A stretch of 32,202 bases of DNA. It comes from Sphingomonas pruni NBRC 15498. Its GTDB lineage: Bacteria; Pseudomonadota; Alphaproteobacteria; Sphingomonadales; Sphingomonadaceae. This document shows positions 7,550-18,456 of this stretch, in pieces. The notes under the pieces were generated by a model, which was not told where the DNA came from, searched no databases, and saw only the letters and a list, made by a program, of their open reading frames with translations. The translations under genes were made by a program, and so were the position numbers. How positions within the stretch are numbered: the first letter of the stretch is position 1; the number at the start of each line of letters is the position of its first letter. The stretch lies in the NCBI RefSeq assembly GCF_001598455.1, contig NZ_BCYZ01000053.1, forward strand, positions 1 through 32,202, given 5' to 3'.

Positions 7550-8500
7550 ATGCGTATTGCCAAGTCCCCTCCCGTCGCGCTCGCGCTCATCGCTCTCCTC
7601 GCTTTGCCAATGGCGGGCTGCGCCGGCCGCGGCGGCGGCCTGAAGAAGGGCGACGTCCCTTATATCGCGCGTGACGTCGGCACGCTCTACACGCTCGCCA
7701 AGACGCGGCTCGACCAGGGCCGCTACAAGGAAGCGGCGGTGCTGTTCGACGAAGTCGAGCGGCAACATCCTTATTCGATCTGGGCGCGCCGCGCGCAGCT
7801 GATGAGCGCGTTCAGCTATTATATGGACACCGATTACACCCAATCGATCCAGTCCGCGCAGCGCTTCCTGGCGGTCCATCCCGGCAACCGCGACGCGCCG
7901 TACGCTTATTACCTGGTGGCGCTCGGCTATTACGAGCAGATCGCCGACGTCACCCGCGACCAGAAGATTACTCAGCAGGCGCTCGACGCGCTGGGCGAGC
8001 TGGTCCGCCGCTATCCCAACACCAAATATGCCGCCGATGCCCGGCTCAAGATCGACCTCGTCCGCGATCACCTCGCGGGCAAGGAAATGGAGATCGGCCG
8101 CTTCTACGAAACGCGCGGGCAATGGCTCGCGGCGACGCTGCGTTTCCGCGCGGTGGTCGACGGATACCAGACCACGACTCATGTGCCGGAGGCGCTGATG
8201 CGCCTGACCGAAACCTATCTCGCGCTCGGCGTGCCCGAGGAAGCGCAGAAGTCGGCCGCCGTGCTCGGCGCCAATTATCCCGGCACCGACTGGTACAAGC
8301 GCGCCTATAAGTTGATGGAAGAGCATCCCTACAAGCCGACGGCGCCGCTGGCGGCGGGGGAATTGCCGATCCCCCTCGGCTTCAAGGATGCCCAGCCGGT
8401 CGCTCCCGGCACGCCGGGCGTCGCCGCCAAGGACGAAGGCCGCGGCTCGACCGGGACCAGCAACACCGGCGGCGCGGGCAGCGGCCCGATTCCGAAGTAA
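7550..8500 (+). CDS. bamD: Outer-membrane assembly lipoprotein BamD
   Basis: Essential lipoprotein of the BAM complex that inserts beta-barrel proteins in the outer membrane. From ATG 7550 it has 316 residues. It has a lipoprotein signal peptide ending LALPMAGC with acylated Cys24, then YxLAKTRLDQGRYKEAAVLFDEVERQHP and further tetratricopeptide-type helices (the conserved HPYSIWARRAQLM and ALGELVRRYPNTKYAADA segments). The C-terminal tail after about residue 280 is low-complexity Gly/Pro/Thr, as in other sphingomonad BamD. An upstream TTG at 7514 is rejected because it would put charged residues before the lipoprotein signal. BamD-recN-ligA order is common in alphaproteobacteria. Confidence 0.93.
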   Translation: MRIAKSPPVALALIALLALPMAGCAGRGGGLKKGDVPYIARDVGTLYTLAKTRLDQGRYKEAAVLFDEVERQHPYSIWARRAQLMSAFSYYMDTDYTQSIQSAQRFLAVHPGNRDAPYAYYLVALGYYEQIADVTRDQKITQQALDALGELVRRYPNTKYAADARLKIDLVRDHLAGKEMEIGRFYETRGQWLAATLRFRAVVDGYQTTTHVPEALMRLTETYLALGVPEEAQKSAAVLGANYPGTDWYKRAYKLMEEHPYKPTAPLAAGELPIPLGFKDAQPVAPGTPGVAAKDEGRGSTGTSNTGGAGSGPIPK

Positions 8501-8506
8501 CCTCGT

Positions 8507-8714
8507 ATTCCTCTCCCGCGTGCGGGAGAGGTCAGGTGAGGGTCTTCTTTCTTCTTCCAGGCGACTCTTGCCCGAAAAGAAGACAGCAGACCCTCGCCCT
8601 CCCACCGCCTGGCGGCGGCGGGCCCCTCCCGCATCAGGTAAACAGCGCCCCGCGCTGTTTAGGTCATGCCGGGGGCATGACCGACCTGATGCGCCCGCAC
8701 ACGGGAGAGGGAAT
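8507..8714. repeat. 208-bp structured MITE/REP-like intergenic element
   Basis: Near-identical terminal inverted repeats flank the element: ATTCCTCTCCCG at the left, and the complement of ATTCCCTCTCCCG at the right (8702-8714, one-base indel). The left end is itself a perfect hairpin, CCTCTCCCGC-GT-GCGGGAGAGG (8510-8531). Inside are an imperfect inverted repeat (GAGGGTCTTC near 8538 against GAAGAC...ACCCTC near 8580-8595) and the nested structure listed next. There is no coding capacity. It fills nearly the whole bamD-recN gap. Confidence 0.75.
8630..8693. repeat. Three-way-junction palindrome inside the 208-bp element
   Basis: An outer perfect 10-bp stem, CGCATCAGGT (8630-8639) with ACCTGATGCG (8684-8693), encloses two adjacent perfect 9-bp hairpins. 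They are AAACAGCGC-CCC-GCGCTGTTT (8640-8660) and GGTCATGCC-GGG-GGCATGACC (8662-8682). Only one unpaired base lies between the hairpins (8661) and one before the closing arm (8683). In single-stranded DNA or RNA this would fold as a compact three-way junction. Confidence 0.9.
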
Positions 8715-8789
8715 GCCTTCCGTCGAGCTCCGGGCGGCGGGAACAAAACGTGATGACCCAACGGCATTTTTGCCGCTAAGGATGGCGCG

Positions 8790-10454
8790 ATGCTGACCTC
8801 GCTCGCCATTCGGGACGTCGTGCTGATCGAAGCGCTCGAGCTCGATTTCGGCGCCGGGCTGGGCGTGCTGACCGGAGAGACCGGCGCGGGCAAGTCGATT
8901 CTGCTCGACGCGCTTGGACTCGCGCTCGGCGCGCGCGCCGATAGCGGGCTGGTCCGCCAGGGTGCGGCCCAGGCGGTAGTCACCGCCAGCTTCGACACCC
9001 CGCATGACGGCGGCCCGATCGCGTCGTTGCTCGCCGAAAACGCGATCGAGATCGATCCCGGCGAGCCGCTGATCATCCGCCGCATCGTCAAGGCCGATGG
9101 CGGCAGCCGCGGTTTCGTCAACGACCAGCCGGCATCGGCCGGACTGCTGCGCGAACTGGCGCAATATCTGGTCGAGGTGCACGGCCAGCATGACGATCGT
9201 GGCCTGCTCAATCCGCGCGGCCACCGCGCCTTGCTTGACGCCTTCGGGCGCTGCCATGCCGGCTTGGTGGCGCAGGCCTATCGCGCCTGGCGCGATGCCG
9301 AGGATGCGCTGGCGGTGGCGCGTGCGGAAATCGACGCCGCGGCGCGCGACCGCGACTATCTCGAACACGCCGTCGCCGAACTGCGCCAACTCGCGCCGGA
9401 ACCCGGCGAGGAAGAATCGCTGGCCGAGCGCCGCCGCTCGATGCAGCGCGCCGAGAAGATCGCCGAGGATATGGCAGCGCTCGACGAGTATCTCGCCGGT
9501 TCCGACGGCGGGCTGGCGCGACTGCGCCAGTCGGCGCGCGTACTGGAGCGCGTCGCCGACGCGCATCCTTCGTTGGCCGAGGCGCTGGCCGCGCTCGACC
9601 GCGCGATCAACGAGGGCGCGCTGGCCGAGGATCACCTCGCGGCCGCGCGCACCGCGTTGATGTTCGACCCGCGTGCACTCGAAGAGGATGAGGCGCGGCT
9701 GTTCGATCTCCGCGCGATGGCGCGCAAGCATCGCGTCCAGCCCGACGAATTGGCGCAGCTTGCCGAGGACATGGCCGGCAGGCTCGCGACGATCGAGGCG
9801 GGGGAGGAAGGTCTCGCTCAGCTCGAGCGTCGGGTTGTCGAGACGCGGGCCGCATACGAGGCGGCGGCGGATGCGCTGTCCGCAGAACGCCATGCCGCGG
9901 CGGCGCGGCTCGATGCGGCGGTGGCGGGCGAGCTCGCCCCGCTCAAGCTCGACGCCGCACGCTTCCGGACGATGATCGAAACCTTGCCCGACGAGCAATG
10001 GGGTCCGGGCGGTAAGGATCGCGTCGAATTCGAGATCGCGACCAATCCCGGCGCGCCATTCGCGCCGCTGACCAAGATCGCGTCGGGCGGCGAATTGTCG
10101 CGCTTCATCCTGGCGCTCAAGGTGAGCCTGGCCGAGGAAGGCGGGGCGGCGACGATTATCTTCGACGAGATCGATCGCGGCGTGGGCGGCGCTGTCGCCT
10201 CCGCGATCGGAGAACGGCTGGCGCGGCTGGCCGATCGCACGCAATTGCTGGTGGTGACGCATAGCCCGCAAGTCGCGGCGCGGGGCGGCCAGCATTATTT
10301 CATCGCCAAGTCCTCCGACGGCCTGGTGACGCGCACCGGCGTGATCGCGCTCGACAGTGGGGCGCGGCGCGAGGAGATTGCGCGGATGCTGTCGGGCGCG
10401 ACGATCACCGACGAGGCGCGCGCGCAGGCCGAACGCCTGCTCGAGGCGGCATGA
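8790..10454 (+). CDS. recN: DNA repair protein RecN
   Basis: SMC-like ATPase that acts at double-strand breaks in recombinational repair, bringing DNA ends and sister molecules together. The 554 residues show the Walker A motif GETGAGKS (29-36) and a QHDDRGLLNPRGHRALLDAFG segment ahead of a coiled-coil arm (about 170-370, rich in Glu, Arg, Ala and Leu). The ABC signature KIASGGELSRFILALK (about 428-443) and Walker B TIIFDEIDRGVGG (about 455-467) follow, then the His switch VVTHSPQVAA. AAGGA at optimal spacing supports ATG 8790. The stop overlaps the next start by four bases (ATGA). Confidence 0.97.
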   Translation: MLTSLAIRDVVLIEALELDFGAGLGVLTGETGAGKSILLDALGLALGARADSGLVRQGAAQAVVTASFDTPHDGGPIASLLAENAIEIDPGEPLIIRRIVKADGGSRGFVNDQPASAGLLRELAQYLVEVHGQHDDRGLLNPRGHRALLDAFGRCHAGLVAQAYRAWRDAEDALAVARAEIDAAARDRDYLEHAVAELRQLAPEPGEEESLAERRRSMQRAEKIAEDMAALDEYLAGSDGGLARLRQSARVLERVADAHPSLAEALAALDRAINEGALAEDHLAAARTALMFDPRALEEDEARLFDLRAMARKHRVQPDELAQLAEDMAGRLATIEAGEEGLAQLERRVVETRAAYEAAADALSAERHAAAARLDAAVAGELAPLKLDAARFRTMIETLPDEQWGPGGKDRVEFEIATNPGAPFAPLTKIASGGELSRFILALKVSLAEEGGAATIIFDEIDRGVGGAVASAIGERLARLADRTQLLVVTHSPQVAARGGQHYFIAKSSDGLVTRTGVIALDSGARREEIARMLSGATITDEARAQAERLLEAA

Positions 10455-10774
10455 CCACGCCGCCGCGTCGCTCACGCGTGGCCGGAGCGCTCGCCTGGAT
10501 CAGCGCGATCCTGCTGCCGGTCGGGCTGGTTCCGCTGGCGTGGATGACTGCCTTGGCGGTGGGCTATTGCGAATTCGACTGCGGCACGCTCGGCACGCTC
10601 GCCATCAACGGCCTGATCGCTGCGTGTGTCGCCCTGGTGATCGCCTGGCTGTGGTTGGCGATCGGGATGGTCCGTCGTCGCGTGACGCGGCTGGTGCTGG
10701 TGACGGCATTGCTGGCGGACCTGATCCTGCTCGTGCTCGGCGGGATCGCCGCCTGGACGTTCGGCGCCCTGTAA
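10451..10774 (+). CDS. Small three-helix membrane protein of unknown function
   Basis: A 107-residue protein I do not recognise. It has a short Arg-rich cytoplasmic N-terminus (MTTPPRRSRV) and three predicted membrane helices at about 11-35, 48-73 and 80-104. Two cysteines lie in the first loop (YCEFDCG, residues 39-45), which would be periplasmic by the positive-inside rule. RRRVTR between helices 2 and 3 marks a cytoplasmic loop. The start ATG overlaps the recN stop by four bases, so it is almost certainly co-translated with recN. It could simply be an accessory membrane protein of the lineage; no function is assigned. Confidence 0.8.
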   Translation: MTTPPRRSRVAGALAWISAILLPVGLVPLAWMTALAVGYCEFDCGTLGTLAINGLIAACVALVIAWLWLAIGMVRRRVTRLVLVTALLADLILLVLGGIAAWTFGAL

Positions 10775-10784
10775 TGGGACTGTG

Positions 10785-11333
10785 ATGGGACCGTTCGACC
10801 TGATCTTCACCGGCGCGCTGATCGTCGCGACGACAGGAGCGATGACCTGGTTTCCGGACATTCCCGGCGGCACCGAAGGGCATCACGAAGCGCTCACCGC
10901 GCGGTTTGAACGGAGCGGCGACGACGGCATCGACGAGCATCCCAGCTATGGCGACGCCGCGGTTGCCTATGTCGATCGCATCGTCGACCGGCAGCTGACC
11001 AAGGCTCGCGGCATTCTGTCGTTCGACGGCCTGATCCTGGCGTTTCTCGGGCTGATCGCGCGCGACAATACCAAGCTGGATATCGCAAAGGCGCATATGG
11101 TGCCGGTGCTGTTGCTGATGGGGTTGCTTGCCGGATCCAGTGCGATCTGTCTTTTCCTGTTTCGCGCGCGTTGGGGCTATGTCGCCGACCTGAAAACCTT
11201 TTCCCGCGAAATGGCCGCTACGCTCGCCCTCACGCGGCGGCGCTCGTTCTGGATCGAGCGGACGGTGCGGCTGTCGCTGCTGTCGCTCGGCGGGATCGTC
11301 ATGCTCGTGATCGCGACGGTGGTGGGGATCTAG
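10785..11333 (+). CDS. Membrane protein of unknown function, Pycsar-effector-like layout
   Basis: A 182-residue protein from ATG 10785 (GGGA at 10776-10779 at good spacing; a GTG at 10782 is less likely). After a hydrophobic N-terminal stretch (about 4-20) and a polar region come an amphipathic segment (YVDRIVDRQLTKARG, about 62-76) and hydrophobic helices at about 77-92, 105-127 and 160-181. A long cytoplasmic loop lies before the last helix. This helix, TM, TM, loop, TM plan, with a basic stretch (TRRRSFWIERTVR) before the last helix, resembles the membrane module of Pycsar effectors (DUF5706). No cyclase gene is next to it and the likeness is from memory, not a search. It lies in the recN-ligA interval, 10 bases after the three-helix protein gene. 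Confidence 0.72.
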   Translation: MGPFDLIFTGALIVATTGAMTWFPDIPGGTEGHHEALTARFERSGDDGIDEHPSYGDAAVAYVDRIVDRQLTKARGILSFDGLILAFLGLIARDNTKLDIAKAHMVPVLLLMGLLAGSSAICLFLFRARWGYVADLKTFSREMAATLALTRRRSFWIERTVRLSLLSLGGIVMLVIATVVGI

Positions 11334-13535
<2,202 letters not shown>

Positions 13536-13684
13536 TGCTTTTTTGCAACGCAGCATGGCTTAATCCACAGTAAAATTACCGCGCTCTTGCGTTGTCATCT
13601 AACCGAAATATTCTGGCTCCAATGGCGCACGCGACGGCGAAATAACGCCGCGCGTAAAGCGACTCGCGCCTCAAAGGGGAAATC

Positions 13685-16600
13685 ATGCGGAATCATCTGT
13701 TCATTGGCGTAGCTGCGGCCGCCATTATCATGCCTGCTGCGGCGAGCGCGCAGGAAACAACCTCCGCGATCAGCGGAACCGTCACCAACAGTGGCGCACC
13801 CGTGGCCGGCGCGAACGTCAAGATTACGAACACCGGTAACAATTCGAGTACCACGGTTACGACCGATGCGAACGGCAACTTCAGCGCATCCGGTCTATTG
13901 CCGGGCGGCCCCTATACCGTGGAAGTGACCAGTGGCGACGGTAGCAAGACTGTTACCGACGTCTACACCGTCGTGCAGCAGACCTTCCAACTGCCGATTG
14001 AACTTGCTGCGAATCAATCGACCGCCAACGACATCGTGATCACGGCGAGTTCGATCAAAGGCGCGGGTGTGACGTCCGACGGCCCGCAGTCGGTCCTGAC
14101 CGCGAAGGACATCAGCAAGGTTGCGTCGGTCAATCGAGACGTGCGCGATATCGAGCGCCGCGATCCGTTCGCGTCGATCGACCTCAGCAACTCCGGCGAC
14201 CGTGGCGGCGCGGTCAGCTTCGGCGGCGTGAACCCGCGCTTCAATCGCTTTACGATTAATGGCGTTACGGTCGGCGATACGTTCGGTCTCAACCAGGATG
14301 CCAGCCCGACGATCCGCGGTCCGGTGCCCTTCGACGCGCTGTCGCAGGTCTCGGTCTCGATCGCACCTTACGATTTCCGTCAGTCAGACTTCCAGGGTGG
14401 CGCGGTCGACACCGTTCTGAAGTCGGGCACGAACAAGTTCCACGGCACGGGCTTCTACTCGATCAACACCGACAACCTGTCGGGCGATCAGATCAAGAAC
14501 AATAAGGTCGCCCTGCCCAAGTTCACCTCGAAGACCTATGGCGCGACTTTGAGTGGCCCGATTATCCCCAACGTTCTGTTCTTCATGGTCTCCGGCGAGC
14601 GCAACACGGATCCGCGTCCGTTCAGCACGCTGGCGCCGCAGGTGCCCGGGCTGACTCAGGGAATCATCGACAATATCACCGGCATCGCCAAGACGAAGTA
14701 TAACGTCGAAGCGGGGTCCGTCCTGACGGTCAACCCGCGCAAGGACGAGAAGATCGTTGGCCGTATCGATTTCAACCCGATCGAGGGCCAGCGCCTTTCG
14801 TTCTCATACATCAATTCGTATGACGTGCAGGTCAGCCCGAATAACACGTCGACGTCCTCGTCCACCCCGCAATATGGGTTGAGCACTAACGCTTATACAT
14901 TGTCGGAACTGCTGCGAGCGGGCATCTTGCAGTGGAACGCGGATTGGTCGGACAAATTCTCGAGCGAAGCGCGCGTCATCTACAAGTGGAACCGCCGCGG
15001 TCAGGAGCCTCTTGGTGGGCGTCCCAACGGCATGTTCACGGTTTGCAACGACGCAACCTCTACTGGAGCCGCGACGGGGTGCACGAGCGGCGTGCCCAGG
15101 CTAAATTTCGGCCCAGATAATTTCCGCCAGACCAACCAGTTGTTCTTTGACACCTGGTCGGGCCAGTTGCTGCTGCGCTACAATTCCGGCGGCCATAAGC
15201 TTCAGGGGCTCTTCGAGGCAACTGAGAATCGGACCTTCAACAACTTTGTGCCAAACAGCCTAGGTGCGTGGTATTTCGACTCGCTTGCCGATTTCCAGGC
15301 CGGCAAGGCCAACAGCCTGTCCTACGCAGCGGTCATCGGCGGCAATCCGCTCGGTGCGGCAGCCGATTTCCATTACACCAAATATGTCCTCGGCCTGCAG
15401 GACGAATGGAAGGTCAGCGATGCGCTGACCGTCACTGCCGGCGCTCGCGGCACGATGTACGCGATGAACAACTATCCGGTGCTCAATCCGTATTTCTCGG
15501 ACCGGGAGGGCTTCACCAACCTCAAGACCTATAAGGGCCAGGTTACCTTCGAGCCGCGCGTCAGCTTCAATTACAAGCCGACCGCCAGCCGGCTTCGCGT
15601 TCGCGGCGGTGTGGGCGTGTTCGCGGGCGGTTCGCCGGATATCTATCTGTCGAATAGCTTCTCGAACACCATCACGACCAACTCCATCTCGGTGAACCGC
15701 GACGCGACCTGCAACACCGCCGGTTCGCTATGCGATCTGGCGCTCAACGGTGTGACGGGTCAGATTCCCGCCGCTGTTGCCGCGGCGGCAAGCAACCCGT
15801 CCGGGAGTACGTCGCTGCCGCGTACCAATACCGGCGCCCTTGCGCCGGACTTCAAACTTCCGAAGTCGCTAAAGGCGACGCTTTCGGCTGACTACAAACT
15901 CTTCGGTTTCGACGTTGGCCTCGATTATTATTACGGCAAGACTCTCGAAGGCGTGGTCTTCACAGACGCGCGATCGATGGTCGTCGGCACGCTTCCTGAT
16001 GGCCGGCCGCGCTACCAGTCGCAGATCGCAACCAACGACAACAATTACGATATCCTCGTCACCAACACGACGAAGGGGCGCAGCCATATCGGCGTCTTCC
16101 GTGTCTCCAAGACGTTCGACTGGGGCTTGTCGCTCTTCGGCAGCTATACTCGTCAGAGCGTCAAGGACGTGAGCTCGGCGACGTCCTCGACGATCAACTC
16201 GAACTATCGCTATCAGCTGTTCGGTGCCGATCCAAACTTCCCCACTTATGGGATCTCGGACAACGAGATCAAATGGTCGTTCAAGTACAGCATCGGCTTC
16301 GATCACGCGTTCTTCGGCGATTACCGTACCGCGATCCAGCTGTTCGGCGAGACGCGTGCGGGACGCCCGTACAGCTACACCATGCTCGACTCGAACACGG
16401 TGCGCTCACCGGTGTTCGGTACCTCGCTGACGAGCAGCGTCGGCACGAATTTGCTGTACGTGCCTACCAGCTCCACCGACGCCCTGGTGAGCTATGATAG
16501 CGATGCGACGAAAAATGCGCTCGATTCGTTCATCAACAGCACCAATCTGTCGAAGTATCGCGGACAGATCGCGCCGAAGAACATCGCACGTCTGAAGCCG

Positions 16601-16936
16601 TTCACCCAGATCGACCTGCACCTCGAACAGGAAATCCCCACGTTCGTAGGCAAGTCGCGCATTACGTTGTTCGCCGACATCAACAACTTGCCGAACCTGC
16701 TCAACAAGAATTGGGGTGGGCTATATCAGATTGGCTTCCCGCCGGTCGCATCGATCGTCACGGTGCAATGCGCCAATGCGGCCGGTACGCCGCTTAGCGG
16801 CGCGGTAGGCACCGCGACCAATCCGGCCAACGGGTGCGTGAAATATCGTTATTCGAGCTTCAAGAGCCCGAACCAGACGCTCAGCACGGCGGTATCGCTC
16901 TACGCGATCCGCGTCGGCGCGCGCTTCACCTTCTGA
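13685..16936 (+). CDS. Oar-like TonB-dependent receptor with carboxypeptidase-type N-domain
   Basis: An outer-membrane beta-barrel receptor of 1083 residues. A signal peptide (about 1-22, ending AAASAQ) is followed by a carboxypeptidase-regulatory-like beta domain (ISGTVTNSGAPVAGANVKI... to about residue 105). The plug domain follows (IVITASSIKG..., then FTINGVTVGD and FQGGAVDTVLKSGTNKFHG). The barrel ends in ALYAIRVGARFTF-type sequence with a terminal Phe, the BAM recognition signal. The layout matches Oar-like receptors, which are often linked to peptide or protein substrates; the ligand here is unknown. AAGGGG before ATG 13685 supports the start. It stands alone, with a leader of about 150 bases and a strong terminator after it. 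Its codon choice looks less GC-biased than neighbouring genes, which may mean transfer or high expression. Confidence 0.93.
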   Translation: MRNHLFIGVAAAAIIMPAAASAQETTSAISGTVTNSGAPVAGANVKITNTGNNSSTTVTTDANGNFSASGLLPGGPYTVEVTSGDGSKTVTDVYTVVQQTFQLPIELAANQSTANDIVITASSIKGAGVTSDGPQSVLTAKDISKVASVNRDVRDIERRDPFASIDLSNSGDRGGAVSFGGVNPRFNRFTINGVTVGDTFGLNQDASPTIRGPVPFDALSQVSVSIAPYDFRQSDFQGGAVDTVLKSGTNKFHGTGFYSINTDNLSGDQIKNNKVALPKFTSKTYGATLSGPIIPNVLFFMVSGERNTDPRPFSTLAPQVPGLTQGIIDNITGIAKTKYNVEAGSVLTVNPRKDEKIVGRIDFNPIEGQRLSFSYINSYDVQVSPNNTSTSSSTPQYGLSTNAYTLSELLRAGILQWNADWSDKFSSEARVIYKWNRRGQEPLGGRPNGMFTVCNDATSTGAATGCTSGVPRLNFGPDNFRQTNQLFFDTWSGQLLLRYNSGGHKLQGLFEATENRTFNNFVPNSLGAWYFDSLADFQAGKANSLSYAAVIGGNPLGAAADFHYTKYVLGLQDEWKVSDALTVTAGARGTMYAMNNYPVLNPYFSDREGFTNLKTYKGQVTFEPRVSFNYKPTASRLRVRGGVGVFAGGSPDIYLSNSFSNTITTNSISVNRDATCNTAGSLCDLALNGVTGQIPAAVAAAASNPSGSTSLPRTNTGALAPDFKLPKSLKATLSADYKLFGFDVGLDYYYGKTLEGVVFTDARSMVVGTLPDGRPRYQSQIATNDNNYDILVTNTTKGRSHIGVFRVSKTFDWGLSLFGSYTRQSVKDVSSATSSTINSNYRYQLFGADPNFPTYGISDNEIKWSFKYSIGFDHAFFGDYRTAIQLFGETRAGRPYSYTMLDSNTVRSPVFGTSLTSSVGTNLLYVPTSSTDALVSYDSDATKNALDSFINSTNLSKYRGQIAPKNIARLKPFTQIDLHLEQEIPTFVGKSRITLFADINNLPNLLNKNWGGLYQIGFPPVASIVTVQCANAAGTPLSGAVGTATNPANGCVKYRYSSFKSPNQTLSTAVSLYAIRVGARFTF

Positions 16937-16961
16937 TCGCGCCGCCTGCGGGCAAGAAATC

Positions 16962-16993
16962 GGCCGCCGTCCTCCGGGACGGCGGCCTTTTTT
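16962..16993 (+). terminator. Rho-independent terminator of the Oar-like receptor gene
   Basis: A perfect 11-bp stem, GGCCGCCGTCC (16962-16972) with GGACGGCGGCC (16977-16987), has a 4-base loop and is followed by six T (16988-16993). It lies 25 bases after the receptor stop codon. Confidence 0.95.
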
Positions 16994-17112
16994 GTTGCTT
17001 CAGAGCCGATCGATCGGTCGGAGCGTCGTGGCAATGGATTGAATAGGCCGATCTATCCTCGTCAGCCTCATCGAAGCCAATACCGAGATCATTGTCCACG
17101 CGATGGATAGGC

Positions 17113-18456
17113 TCACATTCCGACTACTCTCAGTCCCAACGAATCCCTTGCCCCTGTCTGCCTGCGGAAGCAGCGTTCCGCCGCGAGCACAACGAGCAGC
17201 GACACCCCGAACAGCGGCATCATGATCCCGAGCGCAACGATCGCAGCGATCAGCACTCCACCAAAGCGCGGGCGCGAGAGCGGCAAGGGCGCGCCGAGCC
17301 GTCCCGACGGGCGCCGCCGCCACCACGAGATCGCTCCCGATATGCTCAGCGTCATCAGCATCAGCGCGCCGAGGGTGATCAGCACTTGGTTGACGATACC
17401 GAACAACTGGCCCTCATGCGTGGCGATGCCATAGCCGACCGCGCGGTCGACCCAGTGGCGCTCGGCGAAGTCCTTGCGGCCGAGCACGGCGCCGGTCGCG
17501 CCGTCGACCACCGCCTGGGCACGCAGCGGCCGATCCGCGGCGTCGGACGCGACCGTCCAGCGGTGCGGTTCCTTGCCCGGCGACGACACCAAAACGGGAG
17601 GCGCGAAGTGCAACGCGGTCGCCGCGACGACGGTGCGATTCAGCTCTCCGGGCCGGGCGCCCTGATGCGCCATTGCCATACCCATATGGCCGGCATGCTC
17701 GCCGAGCATCGGGTCGTCCGTCTGCTTGCGGCCCCCGATCGTCCAGTCGACCGGGCCGTCGAGCGTGCCGGTGAACGTTCGTATCTCCTTGAAATAGCTG
17801 CCCCAGGCCTTGGCCCAGGGCAGGCCGGTGGTAACCACGAACAGTGCGAACAGCGATACCCAGATTCCGGTCACCGCGTGCAGATCGCGCCAGAACAATC
17901 GGCGGCCGCCCGACGGACGCGGATAGAGCACGCCGGCCAATCCCTTCCGCCCGCGCGGCCACCAGAGATAGAGGCCGGTCAGGATCATCACGAGCGTCCA
18001 ACAGGCGGCGATCTCGACGATATAGCTGCCCCAGGCGCCCGCGAGCAGCTCGCCGTGGAGGTGCGACACGATCTGCATCGGCCGTTGGTCTTCGCTCACG
18101 ACGCCGAGGACGGTCAGTCTGTAGGGATCGACATACACGCGCCGATCCCCCGCGCTCGTCCCGACCAGGACGCGCACGGCCGACCTGGCCGATTGCGGCA
18201 ATTCGTATTTGTGCAGTCGCGATCCCGGCACAGCCCGCATTGCCGCGGCGGCGATCGCCTCGGGTGTCGCGCGGGTCGCGCTGGGGATGAGCGAATCGTA
18301 AGGCCGGTCGAGCCACGCCTCGATCTGCGGCCGCCAGGCATAGATGCTGCCGGTGATCGCCAGCCACAGCACGAACGGGACGCAGAACAGTCCCGCGTAG
18401 AAGTGCCAGCGCCACACGGCGTTGTACCAGCGCGAGCCGGGTGGCCGGACGCTCAC
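17113..18456 (-). CDS. PepSY-associated membrane protein
   Basis: A 447-residue inner-membrane protein of the PepSY_TM family. The first helix (HFYAGLFCVPFVLWLAITGSIY, about 19-40) carries the WHFYAG motif. A periplasmic PepSY-like domain follows, with further helices near 160-180 (ACWTLVMILTGLYLWWPRG) and 195-220 (LHAVTGIWVSLFALFVVTTG), and helices near 360-380 and 405-430. Family members commonly sit beside siderophore or copper TonB receptors and are thought to reduce or help release the imported metal. The start is GTG 18456, overlapping the receptor stop by four bases (GTGA), so it is translationally coupled and third in the DUF2946-receptor-PepSY operon. Confidence 0.87.
   Translation of the reverse strand: MSVRPPGSRWYNAVWRWHFYAGLFCVPFVLWLAITGSIYAWRPQIEAWLDRPYDSLIPSATRATPEAIAAAAMRAVPGSRLHKYELPQSARSAVRVLVGTSAGDRRVYVDPYRLTVLGVVSEDQRPMQIVSHLHGELLAGAWGSYIVEIAACWTLVMILTGLYLWWPRGRKGLAGVLYPRPSGGRRLFWRDLHAVTGIWVSLFALFVVTTGLPWAKAWGSYFKEIRTFTGTLDGPVDWTIGGRKQTDDPMLGEHAGHMGMAMAHQGARPGELNRTVVAATALHFAPPVLVSSPGKEPHRWTVASDAADRPLRAQAVVDGATGAVLGRKDFAERHWVDRAVGYGIATHEGQLFGIVNQVLITLGALMLMTLSISGAISWWRRRPSGRLGAPLPLSRPRFGGVLIAAIVALGIMMPLFGVSLLVVLAAERCFRRQTGARDSLGLRVVGM

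Noticed and set aside
8664..10475. 603-codon open frame antisense to recN
   Set aside because: Shadow of recN; the composition is that of antisense GC-rich sequence.
13536..13684. Sigma-70-like promoter ahead of the Oar-like receptor (TTGCGT and TATTCT near 13590-13615)
   Set aside because: Only partial matches to consensus boxes at 16-bp spacing; not strong enough to list as a feature.
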